Below, piece by piece: positions 42,423-51,539 of a stretch of 64,000 bases of DNA (position 1 is the first letter of the stretch; each line of letters opens with the position of its first letter). The stretch lies in assembly GCF_904063055.1 (NCBI RefSeq), contig NZ_CAJFCN010000008.1, forward strand, positions 1-64,000, written 5' to 3'. Below the pieces are notes generated by a model. That model saw only the letters and a list, made by a program, of their open reading frames with translations, did no database searches and was not told the origin of the DNA. Source of the DNA: Pseudomonas paracarnis. Lineage in GTDB: Bacteria > Pseudomonadota > Gammaproteobacteria > Pseudomonadales > Pseudomonadaceae. The position numbers were made by a program, and so were the translations under genes.

Positions 42423-43651
42423 TTGCCGATCAAGTGATGCAGGCCGTTTCATCGGAACGACTGCAGCGTTTGTTGGAGACCCTGGCAACCTTCGGGCCCG
42501 GCATCGATGGCGGAATGAACCGTCAGGCGTTGTCCGAAGAAGACTTCCTGGCCCGCGCCTGGCTGATTGAAGAAGCCCGAAAACTGGACTGCAAAGTGTG
42601 GACCGACGCCAGCGCCAACCTGTTCATACGCCGCGAAGGCCGTGAGGACTTAACGCCAGTGATGACCGGGAGCCACGTCGACACCCAACCCACAGGCGGG
42701 AAGCTTGACGGCTGTTACGGGGTGATGGCCGGGCTTGAATGTCTGTATGCGTTGGCAGAACTCAACGTCAGCACCCGTCGCCCGATCGAAGTGGTGGTCT
42801 GGACTAACGAAGAAGGCAGCCGCTTCAGTCCAGGAGCGATGGGCTCCAGCGCCTACGTAGACCCGGCGCGACTGGAGACTTATCGAAACAACCTTGACGC
42901 TGCGGGTATATCGGTAGGAGAGGCACTGGACGCTCACGCCCTGCGCTTTGCCGAACTGCCACAGCGCGAAAAAATCGCCACACACGCCTTTGTCGAGTTG
43001 CACATTGAGCAAGGCCCGATATTGGAGCAAGCCAATGTCCCGCTGGGAGTGGTTTCGGGTATTCAGGGCGTGCGCTGGTATCAAGTGCGCTGCAAGGGTG
43101 CTTCGGCACACGCAGGAACCACGCCGACGCACATGCGGCGCGATGCGTTGTTGCTCGCCATGGAATCCCTCGGCCGCATCGACGCGCTGGCCGAACAACT
43201 TGCCGGTGACGACAAGCGCCTGACATTCGGACGCTGGAACGTCTCGCCCAATGCAATCAACACGATTGCCGGTGAAGCAACCTTCAGCATCGACTTCCGC
43301 CACGCCGATCCGGCTGTACTCGAAGCCTTCGATAATGCCCTCAGTGCCTGCCTGCCTGCCGACGCCGAACTGACCAGCCTGTTCAGCCACAGCCCGACCG
43401 CGTTCGATCATCAGGTCATCAATGTGTTGGAGAACGCCTGCGACGCCACAGGACTGACTTGGCAATCGATACGTTCTGGCGCCTTCCACGACGCCATGTA
43501 TCTGGCCGGGCACTGTCCGACAGCAATGCTTTTTGTACCCAGCCGGGACGGCATAAGCCACAACCCGAAGGAATTCACAGATCCCGCGCAATTGAAAGCA
43601 GGCGCCCAGGCATTGGCCTGGAGCCTGGTTGCACTTGCAGAACAACCCTGA
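42419..43651 (+). CDS. M20 N-carbamoyl-L-amino-acid amidohydrolase / allantoate hydrolase family
   Basis: 410 residues. Metal ligands of the hydantoinase/carbamoylase group are visible: His86 in GSHVDTQPTGGKLDGCYG, Asp97, Glu131-Glu132 in TNEEGSRF, His195 in VELHIEQGP and a late His in DGISHNPKEF. These enzymes hydrolyse N-carbamoyl amino acids, beta-ureidopropionate or allantoate, releasing CO2 and ammonia. Tight coupling to the ABC genes means its substrate is imported. N-carbamoylsarcosine or another N-carbamoyl amino acid is plausible given the creatinase genes in the island. Confidence 0.9.
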   Translation: MIADQVMQAVSSERLQRLLETLATFGPGIDGGMNRQALSEEDFLARAWLIEEARKLDCKVWTDASANLFIRREGREDLTPVMTGSHVDTQPTGGKLDGCYGVMAGLECLYALAELNVSTRRPIEVVVWTNEEGSRFSPGAMGSSAYVDPARLETYRNNLDAAGISVGEALDAHALRFAELPQREKIATHAFVELHIEQGPILEQANVPLGVVSGIQGVRWYQVRCKGASAHAGTTPTHMRRDALLLAMESLGRIDALAEQLAGDDKRLTFGRWNVSPNAINTIAGEATFSIDFRHADPAVLEAFDNALSACLPADAELTSLFSHSPTAFDHQVINVLENACDATGLTWQSIRSGAFHDAMYLAGHCPTAMLFVPSRDGISHNPKEFTDPAQLKAGAQALAWSLVALAEQP

Positions 43652-43667
43652 ACCCATAGGAACTCAT

Positions 43668-44378
43668 ATGACCAATATTACCCATAGCCACGACTATCCG
43701 GCCTGCTGCCAGCCCGACAATGGCTCCTCGCTGGGCATCAACGCCACGTTGAAAGAACCGATCTCGGCCGATGGCACTCCAGTCCTGGGCGAAAGTTACA
43801 CAGTGCCTGCCCGTTGTGGCCGCGCCGTCCGCCTGAAAGCTGGCCAGGTCATCAAAATCGTCAACACTCACGGCACCCAGGTATGTGACACCTGGTTGTT
43901 CAACAGCGAAGACATGAGCGAATTCCTATCGATGGAACATGCTCGCGCGCATTGCAACAGCATCATTCCCAAGACTGGCGACGCGCTGTTCAGTAACCGC
44001 CGCCGCACGATCGGTACCTTGTTGACCGACACCTCACCCGGCATTCACGACACCTTGATGGCTGCGTGTGACCTGCACCGCTACACCAACCTGGGAGTCG
44101 AGGGTTATCACGACAGCTGCGCGGATAACATGCGTCTGGCCTTGCAGGCTATTGGTCTGCGCTCCCATGAAGTTCCGCAGCCTTTCAATCTGTGGATGAA
44201 CATTCCGGTCAAGCCTGATTACACTGTTGAATGGCTGCCGCCGGTATCCACAGCCGGGGACTACGTTGAAATCCGTGCAGACATGGACGTTATCGTGGTG
44301 ATGTCAGCCTGCCCTCAGGACATTGTGCCTATCAATGACCTTAACCCGGTGGAAGTTACCTTCTCGGTTCACGGCTGA
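43668..44378 (+). CDS. DUF1989 (urea-carboxylase-associated) family protein
   Basis: 236 residues from the ATG at 43668. The DUF1989 hallmarks are GRAVRLKAGQVIKIVNTHGTQVCDTWLFN, then SMEHARAHCNSIIPKTGDALFSNRRRTIGTLLTDTS and CDLHRYTNLGVEGYHDSCADNM. Members act as paired subunits beside urea carboxylase or in guanidine breakdown (carboxyguanidine deiminase). Here it is single, with no urea carboxylase nearby, and follows a carbamoyl hydrolase by 16 bp. It may process the carbamoyl or guanidino nitrogen of the imported compound. Confidence 0.88.
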   Translation: MTNITHSHDYPACCQPDNGSSLGINATLKEPISADGTPVLGESYTVPARCGRAVRLKAGQVIKIVNTHGTQVCDTWLFNSEDMSEFLSMEHARAHCNSIIPKTGDALFSNRRRTIGTLLTDTSPGIHDTLMAACDLHRYTNLGVEGYHDSCADNMRLALQAIGLRSHEVPQPFNLWMNIPVKPDYTVEWLPPVSTAGDYVEIRADMDVIVVMSACPQDIVPINDLNPVEVTFSVHG

Positions 44379-44460
44379 TCTTCAGTACCCCAGTAGACGA
44401 CAGGCTCCCGTAACCCTAGGATGCCTGTCGCTCACTTCGTACAAACTTTTCGAGGGATGC

Positions 44461-45066
44461 ATGTCCACACCCAGCAAAACGCCAGTAGCCAAATCCCAGC
44501 ATTCCGATGCCCTGCCGAGTTTGAGCGTTCGCCTTCGCCATGCGCGTAAGGTGGCAGGCTTAACTCTCAAGCAAGTTGCCCAGGCTGCCAACTGCTCCGA
44601 AAGCCTGATTTCCAAGCTGGAAAACGACGCCGCATCGCCTTCACTGGCCATGCTGCACCGCCTGGCACTCGCGCTAGGCAGCAACGTGTCCGAGCTGACA
44701 TCCGAAGACTGGGAGTCTGAAGAGCCCGTGCTGCGCGCCGGCGGTCGACAAGTGAGTCGTTTCGCACAAGGCACCGCCAAGGGCTATATCGATCTGGAAC
44801 GCATCACCCATCTGCAAAAAGGCGGGCTGCTGCAAGGCGATATTCATATCGTTTCCCCTGGCATGGTCAGCGACATGATCGAGCATGCTGGTGAAGAGAT
44901 GGGTTACGTGATCGAGGGAAGCCTCGACCTGACTCTCGGCGAGACCACCTACACGCTGAATGCTGGCGACTCCTTTCACTTCCCCAGCAACGTACCCCAT
45001 GGCTATCGCAACTCGACCAAGAGTGTCGTTCGCATACTTTGGATCAACACGCCCGCTACCTTCTAA
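44461..45066 (+). CDS. XRE-cupin transcriptional regulator
   Basis: 201 residues from the ATG at 44461. An N-terminal helix-turn-helix (about 22-80; LRHARKVAGLTLKQVAQAANCSESLISKLENDAASPSLAMLHRLALAL) is joined to a C-terminal cupin (about 125-195; EEMGYVIEGSLDLTLGETTYTLNAGDSFHFPSNVPHGYRN), the PuuR-like architecture for small-molecule sensing. It ends the first island operon and is the best candidate to bind the palindromes at 39401-39419 and 45515-45531. Confidence 0.9.
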   Translation: MSTPSKTPVAKSQHSDALPSLSVRLRHARKVAGLTLKQVAQAANCSESLISKLENDAASPSLAMLHRLALALGSNVSELTSEDWESEEPVLRAGGRQVSRFAQGTAKGYIDLERITHLQKGGLLQGDIHIVSPGMVSDMIEHAGEEMGYVIEGSLDLTLGETTYTLNAGDSFHFPSNVPHGYRNSTKSVVRILWINTPATF

Positions 45067-45562
45067 CAAACTGCTTTCGGTACTTGGCAACGTCCGCCTC
45101 GTCGACACCGCCGCTGACAGCAGCGCCCACCACCCCGCAACATGCGCCGCTCTGATTTGAAATGCATATCTGCAGAGAAAATCGGGAGCGCAGCCTTTTT
45201 GGCAAAGTAGTGTCAGCACGCCGCCTCGCAACGCCGTTGGCTCATACAGGTGTTGCATTTGCGGTGCTGTAGGCGATGTCAGGATCGGTGACAAATCATC
45301 CGGCCACAACGCCCTCAACGCGCCTTTAACGTCAGAACCAACAATATTCATCAAGCACCTTGAATAAATATCCTGCCACCGTCTTCTATTAGTGCAGCCT
45401 ACGCCCAGACGCCTCAATCCGGCGCAATTCAGGTTGGCGAAAGACCTTGGTTTTGTGGTGCTACAGGGCAATAGATCGTGCCTCCGAATCAGGCATGAAC
45501 ATTGCTTTCACATTATTCAAGTAACTTGAATTAAATGTAAGCCACTATAATCAGGGGACCGT
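45067..45562. other. Intergenic region before the BMP operon
   Basis: About 500 bp without a credible gene. Its right end holds the promoter and operator of the next operon; the rest shows nothing recognisable. Confidence 0.55.
45515..45551 (+). promoter_or_regulatory. Operator palindrome and promoter of the BMP operon
   Basis: ATTCAAGT-A-ACTTGAAT (45515-45531) repeats the palindrome found before the first operon. A TATAAT -10 element is at 45546-45551, so the palindrome covers the -35 region, the position of a repressor. AGGGGA precedes the ATG at 45563. Confidence 0.7.
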
Positions 45563-46570
45563 ATGACCCAATCCAGCGTCACGACTCGCTTCACTTTGCT
45601 CGCTCGCATTGCAGCGATAACCACCCTCTCCTTCTCGTGTGCCTACGCGGGGACAGTGGCTGCGGATCCGTTGAAAGTTGCCATTGTGCTAGCCGGCAAC
45701 ATCACCGACCGTTCCTTCAACCAGTCCGGTTATGAGGGTGTAATTCAGGCACGCGACGCACTGAAGATAGATGTGGCCTACAGCGAAAAGGTCCCGCAAC
45801 CAGACCAGGCTCAAGCCTTGGCAGACTACGCCCGACGCGGCTATGACGTGGTGATTGGTTATGGGGGCGAGTTTCAGGATTCAGTGGACCGGGTTGCCAA
45901 ACGCAACAGCAAGACCCAGTTCCTGGTGGTAAACGGCACCAAAAGCGGCGGCAATGTCTCGACGCTGGCGTTCGATATGAAGGACATGGGTTATGTCATT
46001 GGCTACATCGGCGGCAAAACGTCGTTGAGCGGAGTGGGTGGTTTTGTCGGTGCGCAAAAAATCAAAGCGTACTCCGACCTCAACGACGGTTTCGTCGAAG
46101 GCTTCAAGGCCGCCCGACCACAGGGCCAGGTCCTGAGTGCATGGACCAACGACTGGGATGACCTGGCCAAAGGCAAAGAAGCGGCCTTGAATCTAATTGG
46201 GCAGAAAGCCGATGTGGTGTTCCCAACCATGGATAACGCTGTACTTGGCAGTCTGCAAGCAGTCCGTCAGGAGAACAAACAGGGGTTCGGAATTTACTAC
46301 GATGCGTTGAGTGACTGGCCGGATAACCTGCTGCAATCAGCCGTGCTAGATATGCGCGGTGCGCTGCTGACGGTGCTTACTCAGGCGCAAAGCTCGTCGC
46401 TGGGCGGCAAGTCTTATGTGTACGGCTTTGAAACGCCCAAAGCCTTCCGCCTCGGTAGCTACGGCAAAGCAGTATCCGAGCAGACCAGGACCGATGCCGC
46501 GGCATTGATCGAGACCATCAAGCAGCGCAATGCCAGCCAGCCAGCAGTCGCGGCGGCGGTAAAACCCTGA
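45563..46570 (+). CDS. BMP-family ABC transporter binding protein
   Basis: 335 residues with a signal peptide ending near AYAG. It belongs to the basic-membrane-protein/PnrA family: VAIVLAGNITDRSFNQSGYEGVIQA, DVVIGYGGEFQDSV, FVGAQKIKAYSDLNDGFVEGFKAARP. Such proteins bind purine nucleosides and similar heterocycles. There is no lipobox, so it is free in the periplasm. A ureide or nitrogen heterocycle ligand fits with the cyclic amidohydrolase at the end of this operon. Confidence 0.9.
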   Translation: MTQSSVTTRFTLLARIAAITTLSFSCAYAGTVAADPLKVAIVLAGNITDRSFNQSGYEGVIQARDALKIDVAYSEKVPQPDQAQALADYARRGYDVVIGYGGEFQDSVDRVAKRNSKTQFLVVNGTKSGGNVSTLAFDMKDMGYVIGYIGGKTSLSGVGGFVGAQKIKAYSDLNDGFVEGFKAARPQGQVLSAWTNDWDDLAKGKEAALNLIGQKADVVFPTMDNAVLGSLQAVRQENKQGFGIYYDALSDWPDNLLQSAVLDMRGALLTVLTQAQSSSLGGKSYVYGFETPKAFRLGSYGKAVSEQTRTDAAALIETIKQRNASQPAVAAAVKP

Positions 46571-48087
46571 TGAGCTATTTACAACTGGAGGGAATCGGCA
46601 AGCGATTCGGCGACTTCACGGCCCTGAAGGACGTCACTCTGGGAGTAAGCAAAGGCAGTATCCATGCGCTGTTGGGTGAGAATGGTGCGGGTAAAACCAC
46701 ACTGATGAACATCCTCTACGGCTTTTACCAACCGGACTCCGGTGTGGTTCGCCTTGATGGTAGGGAGCTGTCAATCGACTCGCCCCGTCAGGCCCTGTCC
46801 GATGGTATTGGCATGATCCACCAGCATTTCATGCTGGTGGATAACCTGAGCGTTCTGGAGAACGTCGTCCTCGGCCTGCCGGGCGGCCTGCGGCTGAAAC
46901 TCACTGATCACCGTCGCAAGCTGATAGAACTGAGCGCTCAGGTCGGCCTGAATGTCGATCCTGATCGCCTGATCTGGCAACTTCCGATAGGCATGCGTCA
47001 GCGGGTGGAAATCCTCAAGGCGCTGTATCGGGACGTGGAAGTGCTGATTCTGGATGAACCCACCAGCGTTCTGGCCCCTACCGAGATCGACGCATTTCTA
47101 CAAATTCTGGATAACCTGCGCTCGATGGGCAAAACCATGTTGTTCATCACGCACAAGCTCGATGAGGTGTTTCGGGTTTGTGATCGGGTGACGGTACTGC
47201 GCCGGGGCAATGTCGTCGGACACGCTCAGGTCAGTGAAAGCACGCCACAGGAAATTTCCCGGTTGATGGTCGGCCGTGAATTGGCCCAGCCCGTTGAGCT
47301 TCCCATGGTTGTACAGGGCCCGGTTGTGCTCAAGGTACGAGCTTTGTCGGCCAATAATGATCGCGGCATTCAGGCGTTGAATTCTGTCAGCTTCGAGATT
47401 CGAGCGGGGGAAGTGCTGGGTATTGTCGGCGTTGACGGCAACGGCCAGGCGGAGCTTGCGGATACGATCGCCGGAATGCGCCATGCGCAATCCGGGGAAG
47501 TCTACATGCGCGGCCAGTCGATGCTTGGCCACGATGTCGCCAGCCGCCGTAAACGGTTCAGGGTCGGCTATGTTCCCGAAGATCGCCACAGCACCGGGCT
47601 GGTACTGGATTTCACGCTGTGGGAAAACGCCATGCTGCGCGATCACCGACGCTCACCGTTTTCGCGTTTCGCCCTGCTCAAAACAAAACGCGCGCGGGAG
47701 ATCACCAAAGACTGGTGCTCCCGATACGACGTGCGCATGCACTCGGTTGACCAGCAAGTACGGTTCCTCTCAGGAGGCAACCAGCAAAAGCTGATTTTTG
47801 CCCGGGAAGTCGAATGCGACCCTGATCTGCTAATCGTCATGCAGCCGTGCAAAGGCTTGGATGTCGGTGCTATCGAAGCCGTGCAAGGGGTCGTGCGCGA
47901 ACAGCGGCAAGCGGGCAAAGCGGTGCTTTACATATCGACGGAGCTGGAAGAAGTCATGGCGATTTCTGATCGTATTGGCGTGATGTGCGCAGGTCATCTG
48001 ACGGGTGTACTGAATCGCGCCGACGCCACAGCGGACCTGATTGGTTCACTGATGACCAGCACGGCTTCACAAGAGGTTTTGTCATGA
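46570..48087 (+). CDS. Nucleoside-type ABC transporter ATPase (tandem domains)
   Basis: 505 residues with two ABC domains, as in YufO/RbsA-type ATPases. Domain 1 has Walker A GENGAGKTT and Walker B VLILDEPTSVL, with QLPIGMRQRVEILKAL in the signature position; domain 2 has GVDGNGQAEL and a FLSGGNQQKLIFAREV signature but a changed Walker B (LLIVMQPCKGLD), the usual asymmetry. It overlaps the binding-protein stop at TGATG. Confidence 0.92.
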   Translation: MSYLQLEGIGKRFGDFTALKDVTLGVSKGSIHALLGENGAGKTTLMNILYGFYQPDSGVVRLDGRELSIDSPRQALSDGIGMIHQHFMLVDNLSVLENVVLGLPGGLRLKLTDHRRKLIELSAQVGLNVDPDRLIWQLPIGMRQRVEILKALYRDVEVLILDEPTSVLAPTEIDAFLQILDNLRSMGKTMLFITHKLDEVFRVCDRVTVLRRGNVVGHAQVSESTPQEISRLMVGRELAQPVELPMVVQGPVVLKVRALSANNDRGIQALNSVSFEIRAGEVLGIVGVDGNGQAELADTIAGMRHAQSGEVYMRGQSMLGHDVASRRKRFRVGYVPEDRHSTGLVLDFTLWENAMLRDHRRSPFSRFALLKTKRAREITKDWCSRYDVRMHSVDQQVRFLSGGNQQKLIFAREVECDPDLLIVMQPCKGLDVGAIEAVQGVVREQRQAGKAVLYISTELEEVMAISDRIGVMCAGHLTGVLNRADATADLIGSLMTSTASQEVLS

Positions 48088-49184
48088 ATGAAGTCTGGCG
48101 CTGGCTGCATCGCCTGCGAATGGTCTGGGCGGTGCTTGCAGCCTTTGCCCTGGGTTCGCTGCTCATCGTAGCGGCTGGCAAAAATCCCATGGCTGCTTAT
48201 CAAGCGTTGTTTAAAGGAGCCTTTTTCGACTATCACGGCCTGGCCGATACCCTGGTCAAAATGTGCCCGATGCTGCTCGCCGGGCTTGCGGTGATCATTC
48301 CCATGCGTTGCGGGCTGCTCAATGTCGGTGCCGAGGGGCAGATCTATATCGGTGGACTGGCAGCGGCAGCCGTCGCGCTGTATCTGCCGCAGATGCCTGC
48401 GATGCTGCATGTGCTGCTGTGCCTGCTGGCAGGCATGCTGGGCGGTGGCCTGTGGGGCTCGATTCCAGGGTATCTAAGGGCAAAACGCGGCATCAATGAA
48501 GTCATCGTGACGCTGCTGATGAACTACGTGGCGATCAATATCGTCAGCTATTTCGCAGGCGGTCCAATGATGCAGGAAGGCGCGCCCTACCCTTACTCAG
48601 CAGAAATCAGCGAAGACTTATGGCTGCCTCTGCTGCTGTCGGACACTGACACTCACATCGGTGTGCTGATTGCGGCGCTCTTGAGCTTGATGACCTTTGT
48701 CGTCTTCAAATACACCACCATCGGCTTTTCAATGACGGCGGTAGGCAAAAGCCCGCAAGCCGCGCGCTACGCTGGTATGTCCGTGAACCGCAACCTGATC
48801 GGCAGCATGATCGCAGGTGGCGCCATCGCTGGCTTGGCGGGGGCGATAGAAGTACTCGGGGTCAAATACCGGTTGTATCACCTGTTCAGCCCCGGCTATG
48901 GCTACGACGGCATCGTGGTTGCCTTTATGGCCAGCCTGAATCCTTTGCTGGCGACATTTTCGGCGTTTTTCCTGGCAGGCCTGAGCACTGGCGCGCAGTA
49001 CATGCAACGCGCCATCGGCCTAGATGTGACAGCGATAGAAGCATTGCGCGGGCTGATCGTGATCTTTGTCGCCGCCGGGCTGATCTGGAAATTAAACCTG
49101 CAAAAGCGGAATAACCCGTTGGCGAAAACGGCCAGCATCCCGAACCAGCAAAACACAGCGGAGGGTTTGACCGATGGACGCTAG
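48084..49184 (+). CDS. Nucleoside-type ABC transporter permease (YufP-like)
   Basis: 366 residues from the ATG at 48084 (4-bp overlap with the ATPase). About eight or nine membrane segments with GLLNVGAEGQIYIGGLAAA and KRGINEVIVTLLMNYVAINIV, diagnostic for BMP-linked permeases. Its 3' end overlaps the second permease by 11 bp. Confidence 0.92.
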   Translation: MNEVWRWLHRLRMVWAVLAAFALGSLLIVAAGKNPMAAYQALFKGAFFDYHGLADTLVKMCPMLLAGLAVIIPMRCGLLNVGAEGQIYIGGLAAAAVALYLPQMPAMLHVLLCLLAGMLGGGLWGSIPGYLRAKRGINEVIVTLLMNYVAINIVSYFAGGPMMQEGAPYPYSAEISEDLWLPLLLSDTDTHIGVLIAALLSLMTFVVFKYTTIGFSMTAVGKSPQAARYAGMSVNRNLIGSMIAGGAIAGLAGAIEVLGVKYRLYHLFSPGYGYDGIVVAFMASLNPLLATFSAFFLAGLSTGAQYMQRAIGLDVTAIEALRGLIVIFVAAGLIWKLNLQKRNNPLAKTASIPNQQNTAEGLTDGR

Positions 49185-50100
49185 TTATCTGGATATTCTT
49201 GCCACCGGACTGCGCCTCGCCGTCCCGCTAATTTTCGCGGCATTGGGCGGCATCTGGTGTGAACGTGCCGGGGTGTTCAACCTGGCGCTGGAGGGCAGCG
49301 TCCTGGGCGGCGCGTTCGGTGCGGCTCTAGGTGCGTTTTTCCTGCAAAGCGTGTGGGGAGGTTTGCTGGGTGGATTACTTGCGGCGGGACTGGTCGGACT
49401 GCTATTGGCAACCATGACGGTGCGCCTGGCAATCAACCAAATGGTTGCGGGTATCGCCATCAACATGCTGGTCATTGGCATGACCTCTTTCTTCGCACGC
49501 ATGGCGTTCAGCGAGCAAGCTGCTTCAGCATTGTTGCCGGGCTTCACGACATTGCCTGTTCCGGGGCTGGCGTCGATCCCGGTGATCGGCGATATTCTGT
49601 TCCAGCAGAATTTACTTGTCTATCTGCTATACGGCCTGGTGCCACTTGCCTGGTGGCTTCTATTCCGCACTTCGTGGGGCCTGAACCTGCGCGCCACCGG
49701 TGAGTATCCAAGAGCCGCCGATAGCGCCGGATTGAACGTATTCCGGATTCGTTTTTTAAGCGTTGTGGGCTCTTGTGTGATCGCCGGACTGGGTGGCTGC
49801 TATTTGGTGCTGTCACAAGTCTTCATGTTTACCGAGCACATGAGCGCGGGCAAAGGCTTCATTGCCCTGGCGGCATTGATTCTAGGTCGATGGAATCCAG
49901 TGGGCGCACTAGCTGCCTGTCTGTTGTTCGGCCTGGCCGATGCACTGCAACTGCGTTTGCAATTTGGTCATCCGGATGTGCCCTATCAGCTGTTCGTGGT
50001 GCTGCCTTATGTCGCATCCATTGCCGCACTGGTGATCTTCGCCGGAAAGATCAGGCCTCCGGCCGCCGCAGGTGAATACTTCAAGCGCGGTGGCAAATAG
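49174..50100 (+). CDS. Nucleoside-type ABC transporter permease (YufQ-like)
   Basis: 308 residues, about eight membrane segments, with CERAGVFNLALEGSVLGGAFGAALGAFF and the AADSAGLNVFRIRFLSVVGSCVIAGLGG coupling region. It completes the importer with the previous three genes. Confidence 0.92.
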   Translation: MDASYLDILATGLRLAVPLIFAALGGIWCERAGVFNLALEGSVLGGAFGAALGAFFLQSVWGGLLGGLLAAGLVGLLLATMTVRLAINQMVAGIAINMLVIGMTSFFARMAFSEQAASALLPGFTTLPVPGLASIPVIGDILFQQNLLVYLLYGLVPLAWWLLFRTSWGLNLRATGEYPRAADSAGLNVFRIRFLSVVGSCVIAGLGGCYLVLSQVFMFTEHMSAGKGFIALAALILGRWNPVGALAACLLFGLADALQLRLQFGHPDVPYQLFVVLPYVASIAALVIFAGKIRPPAAAGEYFKRGGK

Positions 50101-50138
50101 CATTTCGCCTCGACTTTCAGTTTTTAACAGGTACCGAC

Positions 50139-51053
50139 ATGAGCAAACCTGCAAGCATGATCAACAACCCTATTCCGTGGCCTGGCGGCGCGCGATGCGC
50201 CGTGGCGATCACCTTCGACATGGACGCCGACAGCTTCCTGCACCTGCATCGCCCCGCAGACAGCCATAAGCGGGTCAGCACCATTTCAACCCTGCAATAC
50301 GGACCGAAAGTCGGCGTACCGCGAATCCTGCAATCCTACCGGGACCTGGGTCTGAAACAGACATTCTTCGTTCCTGCCTGGTGCATTGAGCAATATCCGG
50401 CCGCGGTCGAAGCGATGGTCAAGGACGGTCATGAAATCGGACACCATGGCTACATCCATGAGCACGTCAACGAAATCAGCGAAGAGGAAGAGCTGTTCTG
50501 GCTGCGTAAATCTATCGATATCATCGAACGCCACACAGGCCAGAAACCCCGAGGTTTCCGCGCCCCGCTATACAACTTCTCGCCCGCTACCACAGACCTG
50601 TTGATTGCCGAAGGCTTCAAGTACGACGCCTCGTTGATGGGCGACGATATCCCGTACATCCTGCAAGGCAAAACCGGCCAACTGGTAGAGCTACCGACCC
50701 ATTGGGCGATGGATGACTGGCCGCCGTACGTGCACATGAGCGACATCGACTACAGCATGCCGATCCGTTCGCCTCAGGAAGCCATCTCCGTTTACAAGGC
50801 CGAGTTTGATGCGATGTGGGAGCACGGAGGGCTTCTGGTTGCAGTCTGGCATCCGTTCGTAAGCGGCCGCCTCGCCCGCTGGCATGAGGCGGTGCGCTTC
50901 ATTGAATACATGCAGGCCAAAGGTGGAGTGTGGTTCGCCACGCTGGAAGAAATCGCCGCGCATGTAAGTCAAGTACATGACCAAGGGTCGGCAAATCTGC
51001 GGGTGGAGCGTATGCCGCCGTACGACGGCCCCGTCAAGTTTGACAAATATTAG
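50139..51053 (+). CDS. PuuE-like cyclic amidohydrolase (polysaccharide-deacetylase fold)
   Basis: 304 residues of the NodB-homology fold. Candidate metal ligands are the Asp in ITFDMDADSF and the histidines in HEIGHHGYIHEH; RAPLYNFS and AVWHPFVSGR are further motifs. There is no signal peptide, so it is cytosolic. Members of this subgroup include PuuE allantoinase and the pseudomonad cyclic-imide hydrolase, which open five-membered ureide or imide rings. Following a BMP importer and sharing an operator with a carbamoyl hydrolase operon, it probably opens a hydantoin-like ring. Confidence 0.82.
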   Translation: MSKPASMINNPIPWPGGARCAVAITFDMDADSFLHLHRPADSHKRVSTISTLQYGPKVGVPRILQSYRDLGLKQTFFVPAWCIEQYPAAVEAMVKDGHEIGHHGYIHEHVNEISEEEELFWLRKSIDIIERHTGQKPRGFRAPLYNFSPATTDLLIAEGFKYDASLMGDDIPYILQGKTGQLVELPTHWAMDDWPPYVHMSDIDYSMPIRSPQEAISVYKAEFDAMWEHGGLLVAVWHPFVSGRLARWHEAVRFIEYMQAKGGVWFATLEEIAAHVSQVHDQGSANLRVERMPPYDGPVKFDKY

Positions 51054-51539
51054 CCAAAACGCTGATTAGCGGTCGCCATCAGGCGACTGCCTGACCACCA
51101 CAGGCAATTCCTTAAACCTATAAAAATACACAGTCAACTCACTTACCCACATGTCCATTTCGGCGACGAGTCGTTAACTACAACTGACAGAATTCGCAAT
51201 TGACTAAAATGCCCGCGCGTCGAATTCACAGCAGCGCACTTCAACGTCGAGTATTAGAGGGTTACCTAGACAAAGCTGCTATTACGCCCAGCGATTTAAC
51301 AAGTGGCCATTACGGAGCACCACCCCAATCACATTTTCTGGTACGGACGCCATGGCAGATGGGTAACAAAATGGACGCTCCATGCCCAAAATAAAAAAGC
51401 AAAAAGGCCGTTACGCATAGGCCCGACATGCAGGGTAAGATCAAGAGCCAAAACCTGCTAACAATCCCAGAACCAGATGATGCCGAATGTCGGCAGATTG
51501 CTGCAGAACGCGTCACTTATACCTTGAGGAGCGCTATCG
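51054..51539. other. Intergenic region before the GlxA-type regulator
   Basis: About 490 bp. A GTCGCC/GGCGAC hairpin (51073-51088) follows the amidohydrolase gene but lacks a T-tract. Short ORFs here show no family similarity. GAGGAG before 51540 is the ribosome-binding site of the next gene. Confidence 0.5.

Noticed and set aside
44674-45471. 265-codon minus-strand ORF
   Set aside because: It runs antisense through the XRE-cupin gene, and the part beyond that gene has no coding character.
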